Assembly (NCBI GenBank): GCA_016808115.1
Contig: JAEQBH010005092.1
Span: 86,246-150,245, forward strand
DNA from: Tetrastigma voinierianum
Lineage: Eukaryota; Streptophyta; Magnoliopsida; Vitales; Vitaceae
DNA length: 64,000 nucleotides
Direction: 5' to 3'
A program made the position numbers and the translations under genes. Below the pieces are notes generated by a model, which did no database searches, was not told the DNA's origin, and saw only the letters and a list, made by a program, of their open reading frames with translations. Numbering within the stretch: the first letter of the stretch is position 1; each line of letters opens with the position of its first letter. Shown here piece after piece: positions 11,106 through 22,570 of the stretch.

Positions 11106-11403
11106 AGATACTTCTGCAGAAAACAAACATCAAGGCTACGAGTAAAAATATAATGGAAAGAAAATAGAGAGGAAAAGACAAAAGAAAGAAAGAAAGTAAA
11201 AATAAAATTAAAGTTCAGACATGTTATTTTTATTTTCATCCTCTGCTTGAAACATACTTTATTTATATTTGATTTTCTTGGATATTTTTTACAGAGTATC
11301 CAAACATTATTATTATTTTTTTTTTGCATTTTTTCTTTCCTTACTATGCATTCTGACAACCAAACCCAATATAGTATTTTATATGTATAGGCCTCCTTTC
11401 TTC

Positions 11404-12793
11404 TAAGAGCCAAACACTTTATCATTTCATTCAATTTCGTATCAGAAGAACCACCTGTCTTCATAGCTTCCCATGCCATCCTCTTCACTTCCATTGCCCT
11501 TTCCCTAGCCTTCCTCCCCTCTTCTCCCACCATCAACTCTTTCACTTTCTCACAGATTACCTCCTCCCAACGATTTCCACCCCATCACTCATTTCAAAAC
11601 CTTAATCAGCCCCAACCAGCTCCCAGCAATCTTCTGTTCACCGGCTGCTCAGCTCCGGTCGGCCAAGCCAGCAGCGGCACCGCCATTGACAGCCCTCCAG
11701 CACCGAGTTCCAACTGTGACTCAAGAATCTGATTTTGAATTCGCTAGGATTCTCCGCTGCTCCGCCCAGCCTCCCACCACTGCCTCTCCTCCACCCTCTC
11801 CTCCTATCCCGGCGGCGCCTCCCATGTCTTGACTTCACCACTCCATACGAACGGGCTGCGCCGCTCCTCCAGGCCGAAGGCTATCTCTCCAGCTGCTCCT
11901 CTCTTAGTTCCTGTTTGGATCCAAATGACACGTAAATCACGCTCCCCAACCCTACTTGTAATCTGTCCAGCCAATCGGGATGTACGGACAATAATCTCAT
12001 TCCCGTCATCATCTTCTTCATTATCGATTTGATCAGACAGCAGTAGAGGTCCTATTTGTACTATGCTTTGGTTTCCTTATAGAGCGATTCCAAAGCAGTG
12101 AATATGCTCTTCCATTTCTTTCTCGAAACTATCTCACAATCACCCCCCCAACTGGTTCAAATCCGCCTCATATCTCCTCTATCAAAGAGAACATTTTTAC
12201 CCTCTAGGGTCATGTTTCATGCGCACGGTCTGCTCGCTTTTAACACTGAAACGGGGTCGGAAAATCTGGGGAAATGTATGACATCCTCAGGCAATAATCC
12301 CAAAACGTTCAATGTGGATTCCTGTTTTAACCAGTAATGCTTGAGATAATCCGCTCATACCGTACGTAACAATCCTAGGAACACCAAAAGAATCGCAACA
12401 GTCAAGCGTCCAGCCGAGGAAGACGTCGGAGATTACTGCAATGGGAGGACAGCCACTCTCAAACATATCTCTGAGAATCTCCTTAAATGGTTCTTTGAGC
12501 TTTTTGGTCAACTGGATGAAGGGAAATCGGAGATCTTCCGTGGGGAAATCAGCAGTGTTCTCTATCCCTTTCAATGGTCCTTCAACTTCGGGAAATGGGA
12601 TGACGGAAATGGAGATTTCTGGGGTTTTGGAGACTTTGGAATGGATTCCTGGAAAATTTGCAGGGGTGGTGATGATGGTGACGTTGATGCCTCGCCGGGC
12701 AAGGCGGCGGGAGAGGTCTAGCATTGGGAGGGTGTGGCCTTGTGCCATGAAAGGGAAGATCACTATACGGAGAGGTGGTCTTGCAGACTCCAT
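11404..12793 (-). pseudogene. UDP-glycosyltransferase, frame-disrupted copy 1
   Basis: Family 1 UGT that would transfer sugar from UDP-sugar to a small acceptor in the cytosol. ATG at 12791-12793; the first 168 codons are open with FPFMAQGHTLPMLDLSRRLA (acceptor-site His in GHTLPM), VEGPLKGIENTADFPTEDLR, and SDVFLGWTLDCCDSFGVPRI. After about 12290 the frame breaks repeatedly, but order is kept: LPEDVIHFPRFSDP, VIYVSFGSQT-like, GLEERRSPFVW, the PSPG box FLSHSWNSVLEG (about 11700-11735; the usual HCGWNS is HSWNS) with LAWP and GAEQPVN, then EEGRKARERAMEVKRMAWEA and GGSSDTKLNEMI. The natural stop is probably TAG at 11404, by comparison with copy 2. Length (~465 codons) is normal for the family. 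Resembles the UGT73/90/92 style; subfamily uncertain. Confidence 0.85.
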
Positions 12794-12845
12794 TGTTGAT
12801 GGTGGTGATAGGATAGGGTGAATTACAGAAAAATATTCAAGTGGA

Positions 12846-12852
12846 TTTTATA
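12846..12852 (-). promoter_or_regulatory. TATA box upstream of UGT copy 1
   Basis: On the minus strand TATAAAA lies about 55 bp upstream of the ATG. The same context ('ttacagaaaa...ttttatag') is kept at 25668-25674 and 16025-16031, which supports a real promoter element. Confidence 0.55.
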
Positions 12853-12879
12853 GATAGTATATGATACATACCATTAATT

Positions 12880-14590
12880 CAAATTTCAATTTCAACCGAA
12901 GAATATTCGGGTTTTATGTCCATTAAAAACAAAATATTTGGGTTTTGTTCTATTGAAAGAAAAATATTTGGGTTTTAAACTTGTCATTAAATTCCCTTTA
13001 AATTCAAATTCCAAATTCAACCTACAGTATTTGGATAAATATTTGGGTTTTATGCTCATTCAAAGAAAAATATTTGGGTTTTATATCCATTCAAAGAAGA
13101 AATATTTGGTTAAATAAACTGATGTTTTGTAAATCTAACTCCTTCCCATGTTTTTCCTTATTTTTACAAAACGCCCTTCAACATTTTATATATTTACATG
13201 TATATTTTAAAAGTAAATGTTATTTTTACAAAAGAATGATGAGGGTATTTTTATCAAAATTATGTCAAAAATTAAAGAACAGTTAAATTTCAGAAATTTT
13301 GTTTTTAAATGATCTTTTAATTAAATCACCCTTTAAAGAATGATTTCTTTATTTATAAGAATCATTTCAAAGAATCGTTAAATAATCAAATGATTTAGTT
13401 TTCCTCATTAAATCATTACCTTATTTATAAGAGCTTATTTACTATTTCCTTTTGATATTTTAAGGATTTTGATACCATTAAATTCAAATTTCAAATTAAA
13501 TCAAGAAATATTTGGGTTTTATGTTCATTCAATGAAAAATATTTGGTAATATTTAGTTTTTATGTCCAATAAAACAAAAAAATATTTGGGTTTTATGCCC
13601 ATTGAAAGAAAAATATTTGCTAAATATTTGGTTTTAAACTTGTCATTAAATTCTTAAATTCAAATTAAAATTAACCAAGAAATATTTGGTTAAATATTTG
13701 CTTTATGTCCATTGAAAGAAAAATATTTGGGTTTTATTTCCGTTCAAAGAAGAAATATTTGGTTAAATAACCCGATGTTTTGTAAATCTAACCCTTCCCA
13801 TGTTTTTCCTTATTTTGGGACAAAAATGTCCTTCACCATTTTATATATTTACATGTATTTTTGAAAAGTAAATGTTATTTTTACAAAAGAATGATGAGGG
13901 TATTTTATCAAAAATTATGTCAAAAATGAAAGAACAGTTAAATTTCAGAAATTTTGTTTTTAAATGATCTTTTAATTAAATCACCCTTTAAAGAATGATT
14001 TCCTTATTTATAAGAATCATTTCAAAGAATCAAGAATAATCAAATGATTTAGTTTTCTTCAAACTTATTTATAAGAGGTATTTATTATTTTTGATATTTT
14101 AAGGATTTAGATTCATTTTCTTGTCTATCTTGAAGAAATGTGCATTAAAGAGAGATTATATATATTTTCCTAAATATTAAGTGATGATGTGAGAAGGAGA
14201 CTATTCTAGAAAAGGAGGTGACTCCTGGTTTGTTTTAGACATGTCCATTCAAAGAATAAATATTTGGTTAAATAACCTAATATTTTCTCTTAAAATAACT
14301 TATTTTGACAAAAATGTCCTTCCTCAACATTTTATATTTACATATATTGTTAAAAAATGTTATTTTTACAAAAGAATAATATGGTATTTTATCAAAATGA
14401 TGCCCCCTCAAAATTAAAGAAGGTTAGATTTATTGGTTTTCAAAAGGTCTTTTAATCAAATCACAATTCAAAGTTATAGCTTTCCTCTAAGAAATCAGCT
14501 GGCCTTATTTATGAGAGCTATTTATTATTTCTTTGATATAAAGCATCACACATCACCCATATCATTTAAGAGATTTGATTTTTTTTTTTT
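12880..14590. repeat. AT-rich tandem repeat upstream of UGT copy 1 (~650-bp units)
   Basis: Two units of about 650 bp are clear. 'catgtttttccttattt' is at 13147 and 13799 (offset 652); 'acaaaagaatgatgagggta' at 13228 and again in 13880-13900. A third, shorter unit follows (the 'cattttatat' line recurs at 14328). Within units, the short phrase 'aaatatttgggttttatg(t/c)cc' repeats many times between 12905 and 13770. The duplicate UGT has only one such unit (25740-26080). Confidence 0.8.
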
Positions 14591-15777
14591 CCAATTCAGT
14601 GATAATGTGAGAAGGAGATGACTCAATGAGATGACTCTTGGAAAGGATATGAACCCACAAACTATTTTTCCTTTTTTGGGTGTGTTTTTTAGTTAAAATA
14701 TGATATGGGTGTTTTTATTAGATTAAATTTCTTACTCTTTTTTTATTTTTTTATCACGGAATCTCAATTTTTATTTTTTGTTATCATTTAATAAAAAAAT
14801 TAAAAATTAAAAATTAAAAATAAATATAATACAAATGGTTTAGAAAGGATCATTTCTTTCTTTGCATGGAAAAAAACAATAAGGAAAATAAATGTGGTGA
14901 AATATGGGGACATTTTCGTGGCGTTTTTTAAGAATGATTTTTCTTTTCAAAATAAAATAAACAAAAATAAAAGTAATAGATGGTAATTTTTTTTGTTCAT
15001 TTTCAAAACAATGTGACATTTTAAAAAAATAGTTTTCATAGTATTTTAAAGAAAAAGGTTTCAAATCACTTATAAATTCCATCTAATTATTTTCCAACTA
15101 TTTTTATAGTATTTACTTTAAAAAAAAAACTATTTTTATAGTATTTTATTCAAATAAGATTTTTTACTTCTACCGTAACCCCTTCTCATTCATTTACTAC
15201 TTGAGTTAGACTTCAGATTCCAATGTGGGATCTCTCGCAACCCCTTCCAATTCCTTTACCACTTAAGCCAAGTTTCAAGGACTATTCAAATGAGATTAAA
15301 AAAAATTATATTCTCTCAAATCACATTTGATTAATATAACACATATATATTAGGCCCTAATTGCAATGATATGTACAAAATCATGAAGATATTATCAACT
15401 TTAGGGCTTAAGGCCTCATAGCTTTTAAACATGTAAGAAGAGTTTATGATTAATAACTTTAATAACTTTATTTCATATCCGATATGGGATGTGACAAACA
15501 AATCCTCCTACCCCTCCTATAGACATAATAAGGGTCAAACAAACTCTCACAACAAATTAGAGGATTTGCCCTAATGCTATTTATAAGAACCCTCACCCAT
15601 GACTTTAAAACATGTGTGGTAGTTATGCCATAATTCGCATGCAGCAAAATTTAGCCTGCAGGTTATAAATGCTAAAAGCCACCACAATGAAGAAATCACA
15701 CCTCACTTCATTCACAACATTAATTTCTAAAGCATCTTGCTCTAGAGCCCACCTACTAAAGAAAGTTAAGGTCCTGC

Positions 15778-15779
<2 letters not shown>
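14591..15779. other. AT-rich flank with repeat pieces
   Basis: No gene. The part from about 14510 to 15350 recurs, diverged, at about 16390-17480. 'ccgatatgggatgtgacaaac' near 15478 is a common phrase in plant terminal-repeat elements. Confidence 0.5.

Positions 15780-15836
<57 letters not shown>
15780..15836. repeat. (TA)n microsatellite
   Basis: Uninterrupted TA dinucleotides, about 28 units, ending immediately before a UGT fragment. Confidence 0.97.
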
Positions 15837-15840
<4 letters not shown>

Positions 15841-15844
15841 AGGA

Positions 15845-15950
15845 GGGTTTTTGAGCCATCGCGACTGGAACTCAGTTTCAGAGCTTGTCGATGGGGGTGC
15901 TGATGGGGCGGAGCAAACTGTCTAACGGTAAGGTTGTCGAAAGATTAGTT
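15845..15950 (+). pseudogene. UGT fragment with PSPG box
   Basis: The + strand reads GFLSHRDWNSVSELVDGGAD, then GAEQTV, stop, and VVERLVL. This is the end of the plant secondary-product glycosyltransferase box (GFLSHCGWNSVxE...GAEQxVN), which binds the UDP-sugar, with Cys-Gly changed to Arg-Asp and the middle shortened. Only about 35 codons remain, cut off on the left by the TA repeat. It is not continuous with the N-terminal UGT half that lies downstream at 17889, so it is a separate relic or a rearranged end. Confidence 0.65.
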
Positions 15951-15998
15951 TTGAAAAAAATAATTAACTTTCAATTATTAGGAGTAGCAACTGTTTCA

Positions 15999-16075
15999 AT
16001 TACAGAAAAAATCCAAGTGGGTTTTTTTATAGATACTACTGCTACGGCATACTAATCAGTAAATTAAAATTCAAC
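15999..16075 (-). promoter_or_regulatory. Detached copy of the UGT upstream region
   Basis: 'aattacagaaaaaatccaag' with 'ttttata' at 16025-16031 and 'aaattaaaattcaacaaga' match the region just upstream of the minus-strand UGT starts (12821-12900 and 25645-25725). No UGT coding start lies to its left; the neighbour is the oppositely oriented PSPG fragment. Confidence 0.55.
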
Positions 16076-16084
16076 AAGATAGGA

Positions 16085-16150
16085 CATGTAGGTTGAGATG
16101 ATTAAGGTCTCTCCTAACTTAACCAATGGTTTTGAGTTTAAGTTCTATAA
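16085..16150 (+). mobile_element. SINE-like tRNA head
   Basis: TAGGTTGAGATGATTAAGG (A-box-like) and GGTTTTGAGTTTAAGTTC (B-box-like) about 35 bp apart on the + strand. Degenerate; the length of the element cannot be set. Confidence 0.3.
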
Positions 16151-17096
16151 TGTAATAAGGTTTCCGTTGCATAGCTTACCGCTCTGCATCTATTCCGAAT
16201 TGTATGAGGATTAGTCTAAATGTCAGATAACTTAAAAGTTTGCCTCTCCAGATGCATACAAGCAATTCGCTTAAAGACATCTCATAGTTTGACAAAAAAA
16301 TAGTACATGCCCATTCAAAGAATTAATGCATCCCCATAAACATGGCTGAATGGCTGAATTTACTTTCTTCTTATTAGGAACTCAGCTTCAATTGAAAAGA
16401 GCTATTAATTATTTCTTTCATATTTTAAGAATTGGGATTCAATTTCTTGTCGGTCTTTTTGAAGCACATCACCAAAGAGATTCAATATTTTTCCAACTCA
16501 ATGATAATGTGAAAAGGAGATGATTCCACATTGTTTTTCCTTTTTTCCCTTTTTTTACTTGGGGTGTGTTTTTTTAGTTAAAATATGATATGGGGTTGGT
16601 TTTTTTTTTTTTTTTTGAGAGCTAATACTTTAGTTACTAGTATACTGTCCTGTATATAAGGTTGTTTATTGATTGAATTTCAATTTTTTTTTTTTTTTAC
16701 GAATCTCAATTTTTTGGTTATCATAAAATAAAATAAAAGGAAAAATTAGGAGGGAAAATTAACTATAATAAAAATGGTTTAGAAAGAATTTTAGAAAAGA
16801 AAAATAATAATAAGAAAATAAATGTGTAGAGAAATATGGGGAAAATGAATTTTGTTTCTGTGAATAAATTAACAAAAATAAAACTCGTTGATGGTAATTT
16901 TTCCTTTTTTCAATTTCTGGGGAAAAAGGAACAAAAACAATTGGCATTCTTAAAAATTCTAAAGAAAATAAATAAAGTTTGTGATAAAATGTAAATTAAA
17001 AAGGAAATAAAAAACATGTAATTCTAAGAGAAATATTATTATGAATAAATTACCTTATATATGTAAAATAAAATGTGTTTTTATTTTAAAATAATA

Positions 17097-17104
<8 letters not shown>

Positions 17105-17173
<69 letters not shown>
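17105..17173. repeat. (AT)n microsatellite
   Basis: Uninterrupted AT dinucleotides over about 70 bp. Confidence 0.97.
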
Positions 17174-17176
<3 letters not shown>

Positions 17177-17239
17177 AATGATATGATTAAGTTAAGAATA
17201 TTTTTGGTAGTGATTTTAGAAAAATCGCATCTATTGAAA

Positions 17240-17315
17240 CTCAAACCCGAACCCGTCCTCTTCCTTTTGCCCTATATTTTTTTAAACAATGAGAGTTCTA
17301 CCACATGAGCTAAAC
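17240..17315 (-). mobile_element. tRNA-like SINE head (degenerate)
   Basis: Minus-strand A-box-like TAGCTCATGTGGTAGAAC and B-box-like GGGTTCGGGTTTGAGTTTC, 3' of which the + strand shows 'catgata'. Same plan as 9618-9692 and 19611-19695. Confidence 0.4.
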
Positions 17316-17888
17316 ATGATAGGTAATTTCTTTTCAGTTATTAAAACACTAGAAACACTTTCTAAATCATTGTCAAATAGAACTGCGCTTTTTTTTTTTT
17401 TTTTACATATACTCACTTTACATATTACATTATAATTCTTGTTCATTCGATCTAATTCTCCCGTAAACCCTTCCCACCCCTTTACCGTTTAGTCAGACAT
17501 CAAAGGCATACAATTGTCAATAAGACGACAATCCATATATATACATAAAGTATTACATTATTTTACATGTTAAATGCAATAAGCACTCTTTATTATTAAT
17601 AAAGGCACGACAATATTATTTTAAGAAGGTGACAGCACAATCTCGAATTTTCATTCCATAATAAGAAGAAAATCGGAACGGATCCATATCAAATGGCTGA
17701 ATATTCTTCAACTTTAGTGCATTAAATTAATTAGTTTCTATATTGGTTCAATTTAAACAATAATTTGGATTTATTTAGAACTTGAAGATGATTGCCTTCA
17801 ACCCCTATAAAAAAAAAAAAACCCATCTCATATTTTTTGGAATTCAATCTCCCTAAACCAAAAAAAAAAAAAAACAAAAACAAAAAAC

Positions 17889-18738
17889 ATGGGTTCTGAA
17901 TCTCCTCTCCATATAGTAGTCATCCCTTACTCATCATACACCATCCTTCTAATTGACCTATCAAAAACCTTTCTGACAGAGGCATAAAAGAACCATCATC
18001 ACTACTCCCTACAAATTCTCAACACATTCTTTTCTAGACTATCTAAAACCCCACAAATCTCTCCTCAGATTATATCACTTCAGAGTTGAGCACAGAGGGA
18101 GTAGAGAACACTGCTGATATTCTTCAGCAGATCTTCCTTCCCTTTGTTTTAGCTACCAAGAAGATGAAACAACCTTCGAGAACAATCTAAGGGAGATGTT
18201 TGAAACTGCGTCCTCCCATTTGCATAATTTCTGTATTTCTTCCTGAGCTGGACGATGGAAACTTGACGGAAGTTTAAAGTCTAGGCTTGTTTTCTCATGG
18301 TATGGGGTACTACCTCAGGTGATAGTGAAGTCTGCATTTTTACAGGCTGATCGAATCTTTGCGTCGGGGCCGTCGGATGTTATATAGTTCCCGGGGTATA
18401 CCGACGCCAGTGATCTGCTTTCCGGAGTGATAATGGAGGCTGAGAGAGCAGATTTGGAGAGATGGGAGGTGGTTGTGAATAGCTGTGAAGAGGTTGAGAG
18501 GAGATACATACCTGCCAATCATTCTATGGTAATGGAGCTAAAGCCTGGTGTGGTGGGGTCAGTTTTCTGCTCTGTGATGAAGTTGAAGATGAGGAAGAAG
18601 AAGGTGCTGCTGGAAAACCGAAAAATAACAACAAGAAGAAGAACTGATCTCTCATCCATACATGGAGTGGCTGAGAAACAAGAAGGACGAGTACAGTGCT
18701 TTATGTGTCGTTCGGGACACAAGCACGGTTGGAGGATA
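17889..18738 (+). pseudogene. UDP-glycosyltransferase N-terminal half, broken
   Basis: ATG at 17889 begins MGSESPLHIVVIPYSS, then LIDLSKTF and RLSKTPQIS, the N-terminal plan of the minus-strand UGTs but on the other strand. Later pieces in order: NNLREMFE, YGVLPQVIVKSAFLQ, FPGYTDASDLLSGVIMEAER, WEVVVNSCEEVERRYI (18427-18509 is open), an acidic linker with EVEDEEEEG, and the UDP-site motif YVSFGTQARLED near 18700. The reading frame shifts many times and GHT is damaged. Coding similarity stops at about 18738, exactly where a piece of repeat R begins, so the C-terminal half with the PSPG box is absent. The gene is a relic as written, although the GVIMEAERADLERWEVVVNS region is well kept. Confidence 0.8.
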
Positions 18739-18815
18739 CAAAGCAGTTTCAGTCCAACTGCATGTTCTAAACTAAATTGGAAAGCACAACTTTATGACAA
18801 ATCAAAAGTGGAGGA
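18733..18815 (+). repeat. Short piece of repeat R
   Basis: 'acaaagcagtttcagtccaactgcatg' and 'tttatgacaaatcaaaagtgga' match 19736-19808 and 9739-9812. It begins at the break in the plus-strand UGT. Confidence 0.8.
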
Positions 18816-19181
18816 ACTGATTGAGTGTTTGCCTGTGGGAAAGATAGACATGTGAATGAATTCTTTTGAAGTGTGCTTGATTTATGAGAAGAATAATGTT
18901 TGTTTGTCATTTGCTCAATACTTATCTGTATTTGTTGTGATTCGTGCAACAATGGTGATTAAAACAGAGAAAGAAAACATGAACTTGATGGTGATTAAAC
19001 TTTCACTATATAGTTGAAATAGGGTTACATATGATAGTATTTATAATAACCTTTCATATATGCAAATTATGAAAATACCCCTATACCGTGAACATACCAT
19101 ACCATACACAGAATATACTACACATGACTCAGAACTCATCAAGGCCCAATTAGCTTTAGCCCGTCTTAGAAGTCAAGAAAG
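18816..19181. other. Non-coding spacer
   Basis: No gene seen. The stretch near 18960-19100 resembles other short phrases ('gtatttataat...ccctata') also present near 28755-28805. Confidence 0.4.
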
Positions 19182-19371
19182 CCTTAGTGGCTTGTTTGGT
19201 TTCAAAACCATTTTCTCGTTGTTAAAAACAAAGACAAATAAGGAAAACATAGAGGAACAAGTTTGGTTATGAAAACACAAAAACAATAAATCTGCCAGAG
19301 AGATGAGTCAGCCAGAGAACACCAAACTCCGTTTCAATAAGACAAAAATAGGAACCAAACAGGCCCTTAGG
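19182..19371. mobile_element. hAT-like MITE
   Basis: 190 bp with inverted ends: left CCTTAGTGGCTTGTTTGGTT, right (reverse complement) CCTAAGGGCCTGTTTGGTTC. 'GGGCCTGTTTGGTTCC' is a classic end of plant hAT-type miniature elements. A-rich interior, non-coding. No convincing 8-bp target-site duplication. Confidence 0.7.
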
Positions 19372-19564
19372 TTTTCGATTAAATCCTTCCAAGGGTAAAG
19401 AAACCGAAAACTGTCCTTTAGAGCAGTCTGTACAAGGTCAATTTTGAAAGCCAATTTAGAAACTCTTCATAGAACCTACCCCGAACTGCAGGATTGGAGT
19501 CTAGTTTCAAAAGTAGTGGACAAATCATCAATCGATGAAATTAGTTTTTCATTTATTTATTTAT

Positions 19565-20045
19565 TTTTTTATAGTTAAACACTTCAGTTACATTGTATTA
19601 AACTGTCCCCACTAGGACTCAAACTCAGGACCTCTCCCTTCCCTATGACCTGCATTTTTGAAATATTAAGCGCTCTACCACAATGAACTAGACATGATAG
19701 ACAAGCAAACAAAGTAGTACCAATAAAAATTTGGACACAAAGCAGTTTCAGTCCAACTGCATGCTCAACTAAATTGAAAGCAATAACTTTATGACAAATC
19801 AAAAGTGGAGTGAACTCATATTATGGGGTACTATTTTCTTTTTTTTCCTTTTTTCGTTTTTGTTCCCATTGGGACTAGAACCTGGAACCTTCCATAATCC
19901 TATCATCCCAACCCTTTACCACTAGTAGTTTACAAACTAATGACTTATAATTATTAATAATTTCTTTAGGAAATAGACTTGATTTTGTAATCTAATGTTC
20001 CCACGATCGAGTTGTTAATAGACATTCTTTTCAAGCAAATTAATC
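19565..20045. repeat. Repeat R, copy 2
   Basis: Matches 9545-10075 (see there). Contains two tRNA-like stretches on the minus strand, at 19611-19695 and 19868-19935 (B-box-like CCAGGTTCTAGTCCC). Confidence 0.75.
19611..19695 (-). mobile_element. tRNA-like SINE head
   Basis: Minus-strand TAGTTCATTGTGGTAGAGCG (A box) and GAGTTTGAGTCCTAG (B box), about 45 bp apart, the best preserved of three similar units in the window. Confidence 0.45.
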
Positions 20046-20422
20046 AAGAATAACTGCTTATGTAGTTATGAAAGGAACATCATTGGTAAAACTAAAGAAT
20101 GCCTTAAACATTCAGGGAAGGTAGGCAATAAATAAATAGGCAAGAGTTAGAATCAATATTATTAGAAAAGCTAGTTTCTTGAATTCTTGGATGGATAGGA
20201 TATGCATATAAAAATTGAGGCTCCAAGAACAGGATGAGAAAGAACATGTGACGCCCTAAAACCCGGGGGTCCATATATTCAGATACCATGCTATGCCACT
20301 CCAAAACTGGATCTGACCGACAACTCACAATCCCACGGAATATTCCGGTCGCCTTTCTCAGATATTTTTCATAAATATACAAATTCTTATAATATTTTAC
20401 AAGAGTTTGATGTGTACAACTC
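20046..20422. other. Insertion into the second UGT duplication unit
   Basis: Similarity to the first unit stops near 20050 and resumes at about 23255. No coding motif in this first part. 'gtgacgccctaaaaccc' near 20249 is a phrase often seen in plant LTR elements. Confidence 0.4.
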
Positions 20423-20815
20423 ACTACAACAAATTATAAATTATGTACGAAATTTCGGCATTTAATGATTCGCCCACAACTATACATAATTGTGGACGAA
20501 ACTTAAAATTTGTCTACAAAAATAAAGCGCCATATTTTTTGCCTCCCGTTTCGAATTTTAGGGTCGCGCCACCTGAGGGAAAATATGCTGGGATGTTTTT
20601 AACTCTTTGTGGACGAATTATTTTGTATTTAAAGTTACTTAATTTTGTAGGACGATTTGCATTTTAATATTTTCGTCCCCAAAGGCCAAAATCATTAGGG
20701 ACAATTTTTAAATGTCTTAGTAGAATTACAAACTTATTATGGACGAAATCTTGTCATAAATGATAAAAATTGAACTAGTAAATAAACCTCATTCTGGACA
20801 AAACAAACAACATTT
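20423..20815 (+). mobile_element. CACTA (En/Spm-type) transposon end
   Basis: Starts with CACTACAACAAATTATAA at 20423, the terminal signature of CACTA elements. Within the next 350 bp the subterminal motif GGACGAA recurs (20492, 20612, and 20732 in ATGGACGAAAT), with TCGTCC at 20673. The other terminus (TTGTAGTG) was not found in the neighbourhood, so the right end is open. Confidence 0.65.
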
Positions 20816-21284
20816 TTTTATCTACTAACTTAGAAATATCAAAACTCCTCATACCATTCAGGCCGAAGGCAGGGCCACCCGAGGCCCATCTGGAGCAGCC
20901 TCGTCTTCAGCCTCCGCTATCACCTCGCCTCCCATTAGCCAAAAGCCCCGCTCCAGTGATCTATCCAAAGCTTGTCGACCTCCTCTGTCAAGCACTCCAC
21001 AGAGCTTCATACTTCAAGCCTCCCCTGAGATGACCCGGCCCAATATTTATTGTCCATTATTGAGATTGTAAATTGGAAGAGTAATTATAAGTAACATGGG
21101 AAAAAACATCAAGAAGGTTAGATATTTTAAAATAAATTTATTAATATTATTGTTAAATTTTTATATATTTACATAATTATATATTTTTTAAAACAACTAA
21201 GAGAAAATAAGATTAGACAGTTAAAAAGATAGTTATTGTATTAAAACTAGATTGTTCTAATATATTAAAACTAGATTGTTCTAA
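20816..21284. other. Non-coding, GC-rich then AT-rich
   Basis: A GC-rich stretch (20860-21040) lies next to AT-rich DNA with a short tandem repeat 'tattaaaactagattgttctaata' at about 21240 and 21263. No gene recognised. Confidence 0.35.
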
Positions 21285-22570
21285 TATATATTACAAAAAT
21301 ACTTGCTGTCCCGACCTCTTTCAGATCTACCCACCTCGGTTTGTGTACCTAAAAGGGTGGTCCCACAATCCAAGCGAGAAAGCCCAATAGATATCTCCTA
21401 CCAAGGTCGCCTTCCCACCTAAGAGCAACATGCATGCCAATCACACGCATTCAAGTAACTATACTCATTGCATCTCAATGTCTACATGTCATAAAATGCA
21501 AGATACACAAATCCCGAGCCTACACTCCCCTCACAGACATGCCGAACCACAAGGGCGTCTCCCACCCGACTCCTCTTTTCCAAAACAAAGCTTTTTGTTT
21601 GTAATTCTAGACACATTGGATTAATGCCTACTTATTTATTTCTTACCCGCATTGTGTGGCAGCATATGGGACATTTGTGAGCCATCAGGTTCTCACCGCA
21701 GGACGCCGACGCCTATACAACAGCTTTTATGGCCGCTTTCACCGACCCGCCCATGTCTGCCCAAACCATATACCGGGCTTTACCCGAGGGGGTGTTCCAT
21801 CTCCTACTTGTTTCACCCATGTACACACGTGCATTATGCTACGAACCGCGAGCCTCACTGACGCTGTCCCATTTTACTAAGTCACCATCGAACACCAAAC
21901 ACGTTGTCGATTGGCCATGTCCTCAATGGCATACATCGACCATCACGTTGTCGACATTTACCATGTTCTCGGCTGCGCGAACACCAAACACGTTATCGAC
22001 ATACCGTCGAACACCAAACATAAGCAAGGTCGCACCTTCTTAACCATGCACTCCCACACTCGACGTGATGTCCCGTAAAATGCAATGCAAATGTCATTGT
22101 GGTCGTTTGCCTACATATAATGCGGTCACATGCAACATATCTATTACACTACGTCAAGTGTCGATAAATTATATTTAATACATATACCTTTCCATTTTTA
22201 TCACACATACTTCACATATTCAAGATAAGTTCCAATTTGGCTAAATGATGTACATTAGCCATTCCTGCCATGAATCAAGCCCACATATGCTTCGCTCTGT
22301 AAAGACCGACATAGTCCGAAAGTCCAACTTTCTTATCAATACCACACAAAACATCCAACGTCACAGCCACACGAGCCCCGTGCAAGCATTTCAGATACAA
22401 CCTGCTCCAAAAACAAAAGTTTCGAAACTGAACTACCTCAATCCGTCCGTGACCACCCCAATGTTCAACACCCACCGCCACGAAGCACTTCATCTTATAA
22501 TTCTGACTCCAACGACCTTTCAGCCTGCAGGAACACGTGAATCGGAGTTGAGACGAAAGGCGGTCGTCCG
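21285..22570 (+). mobile_element. LTR-retrotransposon remnant, 5' region
   Basis: C-rich DNA unlike its neighbours, ahead of a gag zinc knuckle. 'cgaacaccaaacacgtt(g/a)tcgac' recurs near 21888, 21980 and 22008. Internal stops prevent reading a gag protein. Assignment is by position relative to the zinc knuckle. Confidence 0.4.

Larger units (their letters stand above)
10270..13260. repeat. Segmental duplication, copy 1
   Basis: This ~3 kb block recurs in the same orientation at about 23255-26080. It holds, left to right, a TATA box plus orphan ATG, a TRIM remnant, the minus-strand UGT and its upstream region. The second copy is shorter because of many small gaps. With repeat R included, the duplication originally extended from about 9545. 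Confidence 0.85.
16390..17480. repeat. Diverged copy of 14510-15350
   Basis: Shared phrases include 'gataatgtgagaaggagatga' (here 'gataatgtgaaaaggagatg'), 'gtgtttttttagttaaaatatgatatggg' and the following A-rich stretch. Extends the UGT-upstream repeat block toward the plus-strand UGT at 17889. Confidence 0.65.

Noticed and set aside
12441..12821. Plus-strand open frame of 126 codons
   Set aside because: It is the antisense of the N-terminal UGT coding sequence.
15623..15859. Frame encoding an Ile-Tyr repeat
   Set aside because: Translation of the (TA)n microsatellite.
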